This document shows, one piece after another, positions 37,183-45,918 of a DNA stretch of 64,000 nt (position 1 is the stretch's first letter; each line of letters opens with the position of its first letter). Origin of the DNA: Nostoc sp. 106C (lineage in GTDB: Bacteria; Cyanobacteriota; Cyanobacteriia; Cyanobacteriales; Nostocaceae); NCBI RefSeq assembly GCF_002154725.1, contig NZ_MTAW01000219.1, forward strand, positions 61,802 through 125,801, read 5' to 3'. The translations under genes were made by a program, and so were the position numbers. The notes beneath the pieces were generated by a model that ran no database searches, was not told where the DNA came from, and saw only the letters and a program-made list of their open reading frames with translations.

Positions 37183-40134
37183 TTAAAACGTCCCTGCTAA
37201 GGCTGCAACACAACGTTCGCAAAGTAGGGGATGTGCTTTTGATTCTCCCACGTGGATGGAGTAGTTCCAACAGCGATCGCACTTCTCGCCATCTGCATTA
37301 ACTACACCAATTCCCCAGGTATCGGACTGCAAGTTGTACTTCAATCCTTGCAGTGCTTCGGGAGTATCCAATACTTCGACTTGGGAGGTGATAAACAGAT
37401 AACGGAGTTCATCGATACCGTTACCTTTAGCTGGATTCAGTGCTTTTACAGAAGAACGTAACTGCTCATCATTGATATATAGCAGTACTTTTGCCTCTAG
37501 AGAAGAACCAATCAATTTTTCTATCCTAGCCTGCTCTAGCACCTTATTCACTTCAGTACGCAGTTGCCGGATTTGTTGCCAGAATTCTGCTATTTCTGGA
37601 TTATGCCACTTCTGGTCTATCTGCACCCAACCAGCTTCAAACACTGATTTGTAAGGTGTTTTGTAGGGGAGATGTTGCCAAATGTCTTCGGCAGTGTGAC
37701 ATAAAACAGGAGCGATCGCTCGTGCTAAATTCTCTAAAGCTATTTTCAGCACTGTTTGACAACTGCGGCGGCGGAAACCATCAGGTGTACTGATGTAGAG
37801 TCTATCCTTAGCAGCATCTAAATAGAAGTTGGATAAATCCACAACGCAGAAATTCTGCACTGTTTGGAAAAAGCGGAAGAATTGGAAACTGTCAAAGGCT
37901 TCTGTTACTTCACCAAACACCTCAGTCATGCGGTGCAGCATATATTTGTCGAGTTCTGGCAATTCCTCAAAAGCTACTGCATCTTTTTGGGGGTCGAAGT
38001 CATGCAAGCTACCCAGCAAGAACCGCGCTGTATTGCGAATCTTACCTCTAACATCATTTAGCTGCTTGATGATGTTGTTACCTATACGCACATCGGAGGT
38101 GTAATCTACGGACGACACCCACAACCGCAACACGTCAGCACCATAGGGGGGTTCTTTTTTCTGGTCTTTACCGCCGACAATCATCACCTGAGGATCGACT
38201 ACATTCCCCAGTGACTTACTCATTTTCCGCCCTTGTTCATCCAAAACAAAGCCGTGAGTCAACACAGTTTTGTAAGGTGCAATGCCATTCACCGCTACAC
38301 TGGTGAGCAAACTTGACTGGAACCAGCCGCGATGCTGGTCTGAACCTTCCAAATACATATCTGCGGGGTAGCGCAATTCTGGACGCTGCTTGATAACAGC
38401 AGCCCAAGATGAACCAGAATCAAACCAGACATCCATTGTGTCAGTACCTCGACGGTACGACCGACCATTATTGCGGTATTGTTCGGGTAACAATTCCTCT
38501 ACCGACAATTCCCACCAAGCATCAGAACCTTTTTCGGCGATAATTGCTTGGACGTGGTTGATGGTTTCTTCATTCAGCAGTGGTTCACCAGTTTCTTCAT
38601 CATAGAAAACGGGAATTGGCACACCCCAAGCCCGCTGACGGGAGATACACCAATCAGAACGTTCCGCCACCATTGGCGTGATGCGATTTTCACCTTGGGC
38701 TGGAATCCATTTTACCGAGGCGATCGCTTTTAGCGCTTCTTCTCTAAATCCTTCTACTGAAGCGAACCATTGTTCAGTCGCGCGGAAAATCGTCGGTTTC
38801 TTCGTCCGCCAGTCGTAAGGATATTTGTGTTGATAGGGTTCTTCCTTCAACAGAGAACCAGCCGCCGCCAACGCATCAATCACCGCCTGATTCCCATCAC
38901 CCAGCACATTCAACCCAGCAAACTGTCCTGCCTCTTGAGTAAAGTTACCGTTATCATCCACTGGTGCAAGGATAGGCAAACCATAGCGCTGACCAACTAT
39001 GTAGTCTTCTTGACCGTGACCGGGCGCAGTATGTACCAACCCCGTACCGGATTCAGTGGTAATGTAATCGCCACCCACAACAACCGGACTTTCGCGGTCA
39101 AATAAAGGATGACGGTAAGTGATATGTTCTAATTCTTTCCCTTTAAATGTGGTTTTTACGGTTAACTCAAGTTCCAAAGTGGAAGATAGGCGTTCAACTA
39201 AATCAGCCGCCACAATTAAGTAGCGGAACCTCACCCCCTCAGTCCCCCTCTCCGTTAACGGAGAGGGGGAAGGTAATTCCTCACTCCCCCTCCCTGCTTG
39301 CGGGGAGGGGGTTGGGGGGTGGGGTTCCACTTCCACCACAGCATAGTTGAGGTCTGCGTTCACTGCCACTGCCAAGTTACCCGGAATTGTCCAAGGTGTT
39401 GTTGTCCAGATAGCCACACCCAAATCTGGTAAATATTCTCCCAGCACTGGTTTAGCTGCTTCCCCCAAACTAGTGATGGGGAAAGCCGCGTAGATACTGC
39501 GGGAAGTATGACCTTCTGGATATTCCAACTCAGCCTCAGCCAAAGCGGTTTTAGAACTGGGACTCCAGTGAACCGGCTTTAAGCCACGATAGATGTAGCC
39601 TTTCAACACCATCTGACCGAAAACGCCAATTTGCGCCGCTTCATATTCCGGCTTCAGAGTCAGATAAGGATTATCCCAATCACCCCAAACACCATAACGT
39701 TTAAAACTTTGGCGTTGAGCGTCTACTGTTGCTAGGGCAAATTCTTTCGCTTTCTGCCGCAGTTGTAAAGGCGTAAGATTTTGCCGTTCTGCTGACTTCA
39801 TATTCTGCAAAACTTTCAGTTCAATCGGCAAGCCGTGGCAGTCCCAACCCGGCACATAACGAACCTTACGCCCCTGTAGCAGTTGGTAGCGGTTAATAAT
39901 ATCTTTGAGAATTTTATTTAAGGCATGACCAGTATGAAGTGAGCCATTAGCGTAGGGAGGCCCATCGTGCAGTATAAATAATTCGCCGGGATTATTTTGC
40001 GAAAGGCGATCATAAATTTTATTTTCTTCCCAAAATTTTTGGATTTCTGGCTCACGCTTGAGTGCGTTTGCCCGCATATCAAAGTTCGTTTTGGGTAGAT
40101 TTACAGTATCTTTGTAACTTCCTGCTTCTGTCAC
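37183..40134 (-). CDS. ileS: Isoleucyl-tRNA synthetase
   Basis: A class I aminoacyl-tRNA synthetase of 983 residues with GTG start 40134 (MTEAGSYKDTVNLPKTNFD), which matches the usual cyanobacterial N-terminus; thirteen more residues are open upstream. The HIGH-type motif is GSLHTGHALNKIL; the editing domain holds AIWTTTPWTIPGNLAVAVN; KMSKS is GRKMSKSLGNVV; the C-terminal zinc finger is CDRCW ... LLCERC. It charges tRNA-Ile and is essential. Oddity: residues about 268-301, in the editing-domain region, are encoded by two GC-rich palindromic repeats and read HPPTPSPQAGRGSE ... SPLTERGTEG. The frame is kept, so the protein is probably still functional with an exposed loop. Confidence 0.98.
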   Translation of the reverse strand: MTEAGSYKDTVNLPKTNFDMRANALKREPEIQKFWEENKIYDRLSQNNPGELFILHDGPPYANGSLHTGHALNKILKDIINRYQLLQGRKVRYVPGWDCHGLPIELKVLQNMKSAERQNLTPLQLRQKAKEFALATVDAQRQSFKRYGVWGDWDNPYLTLKPEYEAAQIGVFGQMVLKGYIYRGLKPVHWSPSSKTALAEAELEYPEGHTSRSIYAAFPITSLGEAAKPVLGEYLPDLGVAIWTTTPWTIPGNLAVAVNADLNYAVVEVEPHPPTPSPQAGRGSEELPSPSPLTERGTEGVRFRYLIVAADLVERLSSTLELELTVKTTFKGKELEHITYRHPLFDRESPVVVGGDYITTESGTGLVHTAPGHGQEDYIVGQRYGLPILAPVDDNGNFTQEAGQFAGLNVLGDGNQAVIDALAAAGSLLKEEPYQHKYPYDWRTKKPTIFRATEQWFASVEGFREEALKAIASVKWIPAQGENRITPMVAERSDWCISRQRAWGVPIPVFYDEETGEPLLNEETINHVQAIIAEKGSDAWWELSVEELLPEQYRNNGRSYRRGTDTMDVWFDSGSSWAAVIKQRPELRYPADMYLEGSDQHRGWFQSSLLTSVAVNGIAPYKTVLTHGFVLDEQGRKMSKSLGNVVDPQVMIVGGKDQKKEPPYGADVLRLWVSSVDYTSDVRIGNNIIKQLNDVRGKIRNTARFLLGSLHDFDPQKDAVAFEELPELDKYMLHRMTEVFGEVTEAFDSFQFFRFFQTVQNFCVVDLSNFYLDAAKDRLYISTPDGFRRRSCQTVLKIALENLARAIAPVLCHTAEDIWQHLPYKTPYKSVFEAGWVQIDQKWHNPEIAEFWQQIRQLRTEVNKVLEQARIEKLIGSSLEAKVLLYINDEQLRSSVKALNPAKGNGIDELRYLFITSQVEVLDTPEALQGLKYNLQSDTWGIGVVNADGEKCDRCWNYSIHVGESKAHPLLCERCVAALAGTF
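39236..39336. repeat. Palindromic repeat pair inserted in frame within ileS
   Basis: Two adjacent GC-rich inverted repeats lie inside the coding region: a perfect palindrome with arms CCCCCTCTCCGTT/AACGGAGAGGGGG (about 39244-39269), and a second with arms CCCCTCCC/GGGAGGGG around TGCTTGCG (about 39287-39311). The same type of C/G-rich palindrome occurs intergenically at 56284-56310. The insertion adds about 34 codons without a frameshift. Confidence 0.85.
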
Positions 40135-40308
40135 AGTCTCATGCCTAAGATTTAGTTGTCCAGGTTTTATCAATTATAGAAGATGACATGAAGACCAAAA
40201 TTCGCTATTTTGTTCAGCACTTTTATAAATTTAGGCGTAGGTTGGGTTGAGGAACGAAACCCAACATCCTTAAACCTTGATCTAGTTGGGTTTCACTGCG
40301 TTCAAACG

Positions 40309-40355
40309 CCACTTCACTCAAGTCGGGAAACCCGCCCACGTGAGTGGCTCCCCAA
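40309..40355. repeat. Dispersed GC-rich repeat, copy 2
   Basis: Contains CACTCAAGTCGGGAAACCCG followed by CCCACG and GTGGCTCC, nearly identical to the middle unit at 43163-43196. It lies upstream of ileS, next to a GGTTGGGTT-type repeat at 40230-40400 (GTTGGGTTGA and its variants occur at 40241, 40286 and 40381). The 40135-40440 stretch has no gene. Confidence 0.7.
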
Positions 40356-40595
40356 CCTACTAGCGCGGCAAGTCTAAAATGTTGGGTTGAATCATCAGAG
40401 ACTATTTTTATTGTTTGGGATTTTCTAGATTTTTTGAACCCAACGTTTTACGGTTGACGCGCTACTACATTTATTTTCTCTCCCCAAAGAGACGGAAGAG
40501 CGTTAAGTAGGGTGAGCAATGCTACCCTTGGGGTTCCCCTGCTTAAAGTAGCGAAACTTAGCATCGCCTGATGTAACCTCTGTGCACAGAAAATC

Positions 40596-40835
40596 AACTC
40601 GTTGGTTACGAATGAGATCTGGTTCTGTGTGAATGAGTACTCATTGATAGAAAACCTCAACTCGTTGGTTGTGAATGAGATCGCGTTCTCTATGGATGAG
40701 TACTCATTGATAGAGAACTTTAACTCGTTGGTTGTGAGTGAGATCGCGTTCTCTATGGATGAGTACTCGTTGATAAGCAACCTCAACTTGTTCGTTATGA
40801 ATGAGTTGAGGTTCTCTATGGATGAGATGATTTTG
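40596..40835. repeat. 63-bp tandem repeat with internal palindromes
   Basis: Units at 40596-40658, 40659-40721, 40722-40784 and a partial unit from 40785. Each contains the near-palindrome GTTCTCTATGGATGAGTACT continuing to CATTGATAGAGAAC, centred on ATGAGTACTCAT, plus a CTCGTTGG/AATGAG half-palindrome. Because the unit length is a multiple of three and nearly self-complementary, both strands stay open and encode similar 21-residue repeats (plus: NSLVVNEIAFSMDEYSLIEN; minus: NEYSSIENAISFTTNELRFS). There is no Shine-Dalgarno sequence or recognised family, so I list it as a repeat and not a gene; a short repetitive protein cannot be excluded. Confidence 0.85.
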
Positions 40836-40920
40836 GTAAGGAAAGTTAATTTTGCGTAGATGCTGGATTAACTTGTCGTAGATATCGCATTTAATCAGGC
40901 GATCGTTTGATATTGATGAG

Positions 40921-41094
40921 ATGCAGAAAGATGTAGAGTTATTCGAGGCGTTGTATTCCTGATTGCGATCGCTCAACCAGTTACAAGATTTAATAGATGA
41001 TACTACTTTGGCTGTTGGGAGTGAAGCTTTTGCCTCTACTTTACAAGTGTATAACTACGCCAAAGCCAGTGGACAAGGGACAGGTTTAGAGTGA
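40921..41094 (+). pseudogene. Short gene remnant with in-frame stop
   Basis: One frame reads MQKDVELFEALYS, a TGA at 40960-40962, then LRSLNQLQDLIDDTTLAVGS and EAFASTLQVYNYAKASGQGT to a stop at 41092. Both parts look like one small helical protein interrupted by a nonsense mutation. I do not recognise the family with certainty. It lies between the tandem repeat and NDH-2. Confidence 0.4.
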
Positions 41095-41125
41095 ATTTAA
41101 ACCTTTCCCCTTTTCCCTTTTCCCC

Positions 41126-41142
41126 TTAACCGAACCGTATTG
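41126..41142. mobile_element. Solo terminal repeat of the 16.6-kb MITE family
   Basis: TTAACCGAACCGTATTG matches the right end of the MITE at 16825-16841 (one difference over the last 15 bases). No partner end or target duplication was found nearby, so this is probably the relic of a decayed element. Confidence 0.55.
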
Positions 41143-41162
41143 CCTGCAAGAGGTCTAATAAA

Positions 41163-41230
41163 TTTGAAAGCGTGCGAGAGTGAGAAATAGCGTAACGCAC
41201 TAAAAAAATGCGGTACGTTACGCTTTCAAA
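41163..41230. repeat. 68-bp inverted-repeat element after the NDH-2 gene
   Basis: Perfect 10-bp ends TTTGAAAGCG and CGCTTTCAAA enclose a second inverted pair (GCGTAACGCA/GTACGTTACG). It sits 12 nt beyond the stop of the minus-strand NDH-2 gene and may serve as its transcription terminator, or be a small dispersed hairpin element. Confidence 0.55.
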
Positions 41231-41241
41231 CACCTTGTCAT

Positions 41242-42618
41242 TTAAGGTTCACTTTGATTTTTATCCTCACTTCCCAACATTTTTAATAATTTTCTTGCCA
41301 CTAAAACACTAACAACTCCTGCACCAACTAATTCCACTGCTTGCACGACTTTTTTACTCACATCTTGAGGAGCAATGTGATTATGGAAAATCTCTTCATC
41401 TAACCATTCAGTAGTGGCTTTGAAATCATGAATGGGAGTTGGCAAGAGTGTCAAATAAGTACCTTGGCGGATCAAGTGGGCGGGTTCACCAGCTACTTCA
41501 AAAGCATTAAAAAGGTTAGCAGCAGCAGCACCTAGCCCTAATTTCAAGAGTGTGCCACGAATATTAACTTGGGCTGGTTGAAGATCTTCGCCTAAAGCGA
41601 TCGCTTTTAAATTCTTGGCAATATCAGCTCCTTGCTGGTAAGCTACTTGGGCTGTCGGTGGTAGAGAACTATCCTGAACTGCTGCACAATCACCGCCTGC
41701 AAAGACTTCGGGGAAATCCAAAAGTTGCATGGTGGGTGTGACGAGGAGGCGATCGCGTTTATCTCGATGTTCCGGAGGAATTGGCAAATCTTTAATCAAG
41801 GGATGGGTGGTAGTACCAGCAGTCCAAATTGTTGTGTAAGTTGCTATTGTTTCAACGCGATCGTGGCGCTGATATTCAACTGCATTGGAGCGAACAGCAG
41901 TTGCTCCTGCTTCCAAGATAATTTCTACAGGAACAACACGTTTTTGCAATTCCTGTTCCGCAGTTGGGCGCAACGGATCGTTAATATCGCCGTTGAGGAT
42001 TTCTTTGCCGTGATTGAGCAGTACCACTCTAATTTCACTAGAATTGCCTCCCAAAGCACTGTACCAATGTGGCAGAAAATCAGCTAAGGTAGCTGCCATT
42101 TCTACACCAGAAGCACCACCACCAACCACAACTACTGTGAGTAATTGCCGACGTTGTTCTGCATCTTCAGTTTGCAAGGCTTTTTGTAAACAGCTACGCA
42201 AATGTTTGTCAATGGCGATCGCATCTTGCTGCGTCCAGAAAGATAGGGCGTGTTCTTTGGCTCCTTCAACGCGCTGATAACTAGTAACGCTACCCACAGC
42301 TAAGACTAAGTTGCTGTAATTGTAGGAGTTTCCCGAAATCAATTTAACTTCGCGTTGCTGCAAGTCTATTGATTGCACCGTATCTTGTACAAAAATGACA
42401 CCGCTACCTTTAAGTAATTCTGAAAAACGCGGTACTACTTGAAAGGTATCCATCTCGCCATCGAAATATTCATAGAGTAACGGCTTAAAGCAAAAGCGAT
42501 CGTTTTGATCGATCAAAATTACAGAACGAGGATAGTGTTCATGAGCGAGGTGTAAGGCTGTAAATAGCCCGGTAAAACCACCGCCGACAATGACAGTTTG
42601 ATAAACTGGGCTGTTCAT
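41242..42618 (-). CDS. Type II NADH dehydrogenase (NDH-2)
   Basis: A 458-residue flavoprotein. ATG 42618 is supported by AGGAGA 8 nt upstream. The FAD-binding fold is VIVGGGFTGLFTALHLA; the NADH-binding fold is VVVVGGGASGVEMAATLADF; late motifs are TIWTAGTTTHPL, VFAGGDCAAV and PTAQVAYQQG (quinone side). It oxidises NADH and reduces quinone without pumping protons, on the cytoplasmic face of the membrane. The C-terminal amphipathic/hydrophobic stretch (VVQAVELVGAGVVSVLVARK) probably anchors it. An ARTO-type oxidase is encoded just upstream on the same strand; the two would form a short quinone-linked respiratory route, though this pairing is inference. Confidence 0.92.
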   Translation of the reverse strand: MNSPVYQTVIVGGGFTGLFTALHLAHEHYPRSVILIDQNDRFCFKPLLYEYFDGEMDTFQVVPRFSELLKGSGVIFVQDTVQSIDLQQREVKLISGNSYNYSNLVLAVGSVTSYQRVEGAKEHALSFWTQQDAIAIDKHLRSCLQKALQTEDAEQRRQLLTVVVVGGGASGVEMAATLADFLPHWYSALGGNSSEIRVVLLNHGKEILNGDINDPLRPTAEQELQKRVVPVEIILEAGATAVRSNAVEYQRHDRVETIATYTTIWTAGTTTHPLIKDLPIPPEHRDKRDRLLVTPTMQLLDFPEVFAGGDCAAVQDSSLPPTAQVAYQQGADIAKNLKAIALGEDLQPAQVNIRGTLLKLGLGAAAANLFNAFEVAGEPAHLIRQGTYLTLLPTPIHDFKATTEWLDEEIFHNHIAPQDVSKKVVQAVELVGAGVVSVLVARKLLKMLGSEDKNQSEP

Positions 42619-42650
42619 AAGATATCTCCTAATGTTGTGTGTTTGGATAA

Positions 42651-42674
42651 GGCAGAAGGCAGGAGGCAGAAGGT
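42651..42674. repeat. Heptanucleotide short tandem repeat
   Basis: Tandem copies of GGCAGAA/GGCAGGA just upstream of the NDH-2 start. Similar runs occur at about 46956-46975 (GCAGAGG) and 56010-56036 (GGCAGGA). Heptamer short tandem repeats are characteristic of heterocystous cyanobacteria. Confidence 0.8.
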
Positions 42675-42731
42675 TGAAGAGTAGAATTGTTTCTCTTGCC
42701 AAAAATATTAGAATTCCCTAACCTTATGTGT

Positions 42732-42899
42732 GAATAAAGGGGGAGCATCCCACTTTTTTGAACGTCATTGCGAGCGGAGCGAAGCAATCGCATGGACTCG
42801 TTCTTAGTTGAAGATTTTGTGATTGCTTCGTCGTTCCTCCTCGCAATGACAGTTATTCTCTAGTTGCAAAATAAAAACTGGGATGCACCCGAATAAAGG
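42732..42899. mobile_element. 150-bp MITE with 9-bp target duplication and a nested repeat
   Basis: The element spans 42741-42890, with terminal inverted repeats GGGAGCATCCCAC and CTGGGATGCACCC, flanked by the exact direct repeat GAATAAAGG (42732-42740 and 42891-42899). Inside lies a second long inverted repeat, 42764-42850, with ends GTCATTGCGAG/CTCGCAATGAC; a copy of this inner repeat starts at 63945 without the outer ends. So one repeat is nested in another, or the outer element carries the inner as cargo. No gene inside. Confidence 0.8.
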
Positions 42900-43029
42900 T
42901 AGCTGGCAGCAAGGATAAAAATTATGTTCACAAAGGACAAGGCTTGAAGTAATAAGCAACCGAAAAAAATTGTTTATTCTCTTCTTTCTACCTTCTTATT
43001 AATCATCATCATGCATAAAGAAGGTATCT

Positions 43030-43233
43030 TCCCCTTCGGGTGACGCTCGTACCTCGCTCTAAGCGAAGCTATGCCGTAGGCTTTACGCTGCGCTAACGTC
43101 ACTTGACGACAGTTGCACGCCAGTTGCTTCAACGCGGGGAACCCGCGCAACGCACTGGCTCCTCAAGTCGGGAAACCCGCCCACGGCACTGTCTCCTTTA
43201 TGCCGGGGAACCCGTCCACCGCAGTGACTCACC
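43030..43233. repeat. Cluster of dispersed cyanobacterial repeats
   Basis: 43030-43100 holds GCTATGCCGTAGGCTTTACG, also found with changes at 35857-35881. 43109-43233 holds three tandem units of about 36-40 bp with a core GGGGAACCCG or GGGAAACCCG and an ACTGNCTCC end. With the MITE, they fill the 633-bp gap between NDH-2 and the oxidase operon, which has no gene. Confidence 0.75.
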
Positions 43234-43251
43234 TTCTGCCTCCTGCCTTAT

Positions 43252-43497
43252 CTAAATAAGTAAAACGAACGCTATAAAAACGATGCTGAGAGCAAAAGCA
43301 AACATAATAGCGTATTCAACTCTGCGGCTAAAAAATCCCACAGCCGCAATCAGAATAAGTGCCAGAATAGCAATAGAAACGTATTGTTCTTTTTGTAAAC
43401 CACGGGCAATTAGTGGGTCTTTAGTTGGTCCTGGAGTTTCTTGAATTGCTTTTGGGGGCAAATCTGAAGCTGGGATGTCTTGGAGGTATAAATTCAT
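43252..43497 (-). CDS. Small membrane protein of the oxidase operon
   Basis: An 81-residue protein starting at ATG 43497, with GGAG 7-10 nt upstream. It has a Pro-rich cytoplasmic N-terminus (IPASDLPPKAIQETPGPTKD), then two membrane helices (SIAILALILIAAVGFF and YAIMFAFALSIVFIAFVLL) separated by SRRVE. It is the fourth gene of the ctaC-D-E cluster, 23 nt after ctaE. Position and size suggest an accessory or assembly subunit of the oxidase, like the small fourth subunits of other heme-copper oxidases, but there is no clear sequence match. Confidence 0.65.
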   Translation of the reverse strand: MNLYLQDIPASDLPPKAIQETPGPTKDPLIARGLQKEQYVSIAILALILIAAVGFFSRRVEYAIMFAFALSIVFIAFVLLI

Positions 43498-43520
43498 AAA
43501 ACTGCTCCTGAAAAATATGT

Positions 43521-44186
43521 TTATGGGTGCCAAATATAGAGAAGTGAGAATAGAAAAACCCAAATTACGTCCACAAAATGCCAAAACAAAGTAGTCGCGC
43601 TGACACCAAAGTGGCTTTTGTTGTAGTTACCTGGAATAAAGGAACGAACCAGCATGATAATCTGTAACACCACGCCAGTTAGAACGTGTAAACCGTGAAA
43701 ACCTGTGAGGACGTAGAATGTGGAACCAACTAGCCCTGTAGTTAACCCAAAGTTGAGGTTATGCCACTCAATTCCTTGGCTAATGAGGAAGTAACTTCCC
43801 ATTGCGATCGTTATTAGCCATAGCAAGCGAAATTGATTGAGCTTGCGACGCCTGAGAGCATTTTCTGCTGGTTGAATCACAAAGCTACTCGCAAGCAGCA
43901 CTACCGTACTAATAATCACAAATTTGGACAATTCCGGCCCTGAAACCCCAGGTGGTAGCCAGTTTTGAGTAGTCAATCGCAGCCCAATGTATGTAAAAAT
44001 CAAACTCAAAAAGACTATACTTTCCGAAAGTAGAAATATCGTAAACCCAAACATTCCTTTGCCATGATGATCTTCATGACTCCCGCCACCACTGGGTAAA
44101 AAACGCTGCAACCAATTTGGTAGGCGTCGCCGCCACTGTTCAAAACGGATCGGACTTTCATCTATATGAATGCTGCGACGTTGCAT
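43521..44186 (-). CDS. ctaE: Heme-copper oxidase subunit III
   Basis: A 221-residue protein. After a hydrophilic N-terminus come five membrane helices, including FGFTIFLLSESIVFLSLIFT, FVIISTVVLLASSFVI, LLWLITIAMGSYFLISQGIE and a last helix in LFWHFVDVIWVFLFSLLYIW. The family motifs FHGLHVLTG and WHFVDVIW are intact. Subunit III stabilises the catalytic subunit. It lies 49 nt after ctaD. Confidence 0.95.
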   Translation of the reverse strand: MQRRSIHIDESPIRFEQWRRRLPNWLQRFLPSGGGSHEDHHGKGMFGFTIFLLSESIVFLSLIFTYIGLRLTTQNWLPPGVSGPELSKFVIISTVVLLASSFVIQPAENALRRRKLNQFRLLWLITIAMGSYFLISQGIEWHNLNFGLTTGLVGSTFYVLTGFHGLHVLTGVVLQIIMLVRSFIPGNYNKSHFGVSATTLFWHFVDVIWVFLFSLLYIWHP

Positions 44187-44235
44187 AGTTTTGGGGATTG
44201 GGGTCTAACGATACTTATTAGTTAGGACTTTAGTG

Positions 44236-45918
44236 CTAACGAGCTTCAGTTTGTTCATCAGGTTCAATGATTGAGTACTTGGGATCGCCATAGTCGTAAG
44301 GTGGTCTTCTGACAACCGGAATCTCTGCAAAGTTTTCTCGTGGAGGGGGTGAGGAGGTTGTCCATTCTAAACCGGTGGCGTGCCAGGGATTGTCAACCGC
44401 CCTCGGTCCGTATAGCCAAGAACCTACCATGTTGGCAATAAAGGGTAGTGTGGATACTCCCAGTAAAAATGCTCCCAAGCTAGCGATAACGTTCCATCCT
44501 TGATACTGAGGGTCGTAGGAGGAAATTCGGCGCAGCATTCCTTGCAAACCTAATGGGTGCATGGAGAAGAAGGTGATGTTAGCAGGGATAAAGGTCAACC
44601 AAAAATGCAGCTTACCCCAGCCTTCGGCATACATTCTGCCGGTTATCTTCGGGAACCAAAAGTAAATGGCCGCGAAGATTGCCATTGTGATCGTATTAAA
44701 AACAATGTAGTGGAAGTGACCTACTACAAAGTAAGTATTGTTAACGTGAATATCAAAGGGCGTAGCAGCTAGCATCACACCAGTGACGCCGCCGAAAATA
44801 AACATGGCTGCCCCTCCCAAAGCAAATAGCATTGGTGTTTCTAGGTGTAGCCTGCCTCTCCAAACTGTAGCCGTCCAAGCAAAGGCTTTCACACCAGTGG
44901 GTATGGCAACTAACATCGAAGTCATCATGAATGTCATCCGCATCCAACCGGGGGTGGCACTGGTGAACATATGATGCACCCAAACAAAGATGCTAACTAC
45001 AGCAATACCCAAAGAAGCGATCGCCACTGACCGATAACCAAATAAGGGATTACGGGCAAAGGCTGGCAGTACCTCCGCAATAATACCGAAGGCTGGTAGC
45101 GCCATGATATACACTGCTGGATGAGAATAAAACCAGAATAGATGCTGGTAGATAATCGGATCGCCATTTTCTTGCGGTTTAAAGAATTGCGTCCCAAAAG
45201 CTAGGTCAAATAACAGCAGGAGCAATGCACCTGTTAAAGCAGGTAAATTAATTAGCTGCAATAACTGAGCGCTGAGAGCCGACCAAACAAACACTGGCAT
45301 CCGGAAAAATGTCATCCCTGGTGCCCGCATCCAAAAGATCGTAGTGACAAAGTTGACGGCTCCCATAATCGAAGATATGCCAATCAAGATTAAACTCACA
45401 ATCCAAATGAATTCTCCGTTAATTGGTTGACCGGGTGGAACTTGCAGACTGATTGGGGGATACGACCACCAGCCACTCTGGGCGGTGCCTGTGGGTAACA
45501 AGAAGCTAGACATCAGTAGCAGCCCGGCGGGTGGCAGTATCCAAAAAGAGATGGCATTGAGTAGAGGAAACGCCATATCCCGCGCCCCAATCATCAGCGG
45601 CACTAGGTAGTTAGATAAACCTGCGTTGAATGGAATAATCCACAGGAAAATCATGATTGTGCCGTGCATGGTGAACAAGCCGTTGTAGAGAGGGCGGTCA
45701 ACCACGTTCGCTTCTGGGGTAAGCAGTTCAGCACGGATGATCATTGCCAACAGTCCGCCAATCAGGAAGAAAATGAAGGTCATAATCATGTACTGCACAC
45801 CGATGACTTTATGATCGGTGCTGAAGCTGAAGTATTGCTGCCAGCCATCAACAGCTTCGTTATAAGAGCTTTTCGACTCTCTATTGACGATCGCACCTTC
45901 ACTAGAGTCATGTGTCAT
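44236..45918 (-). CDS. ctaD: Heme-copper oxidase subunit I, A2 type (ARTO)
   Basis: The 560-residue catalytic subunit. Ligands are visible: H85 (FTMHGTIM), the CuB site H266 and cross-linked Y270 (YSHPAVY), H315/H316 (VHHMF), and H401/H403 (VVGHFHYIVF). The helix VI motif is YSHPxVY instead of GHPEVY, so the channel Glu is replaced and the enzyme belongs to the A2 subclass. About 12 membrane helices. It reduces oxygen to water while pumping protons. With the CuA-less subunit II this fits the cyanobacterial alternative respiratory terminal oxidase, probably fed by quinol. It overlaps ctaC by 11 nt. Confidence 0.96.
   Translation of the reverse strand: MTHDSSEGAIVNRESKSSYNEAVDGWQQYFSFSTDHKVIGVQYMIMTFIFFLIGGLLAMIIRAELLTPEANVVDRPLYNGLFTMHGTIMIFLWIIPFNAGLSNYLVPLMIGARDMAFPLLNAISFWILPPAGLLLMSSFLLPTGTAQSGWWSYPPISLQVPPGQPINGEFIWIVSLILIGISSIMGAVNFVTTIFWMRAPGMTFFRMPVFVWSALSAQLLQLINLPALTGALLLLLFDLAFGTQFFKPQENGDPIIYQHLFWFYSHPAVYIMALPAFGIIAEVLPAFARNPLFGYRSVAIASLGIAVVSIFVWVHHMFTSATPGWMRMTFMMTSMLVAIPTGVKAFAWTATVWRGRLHLETPMLFALGGAAMFIFGGVTGVMLAATPFDIHVNNTYFVVGHFHYIVFNTITMAIFAAIYFWFPKITGRMYAEGWGKLHFWLTFIPANITFFSMHPLGLQGMLRRISSYDPQYQGWNVIASLGAFLLGVSTLPFIANMVGSWLYGPRAVDNPWHATGLEWTTSSPPPRENFAEIPVVRRPPYDYGDPKYSIIEPDEQTEAR

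Noticed and set aside
40596..40835. CRISPR array
   Set aside because: Units are contiguous 63-bp repeats with no unique spacers, and no cas genes are near.
40448..40859. Two overlapping protein genes on opposite strands with 21-residue repeats
   Set aside because: Both arise from a nearly self-complementary 63-bp repeat; there is no ribosome-binding site and no known family, so it is listed as a repeat.
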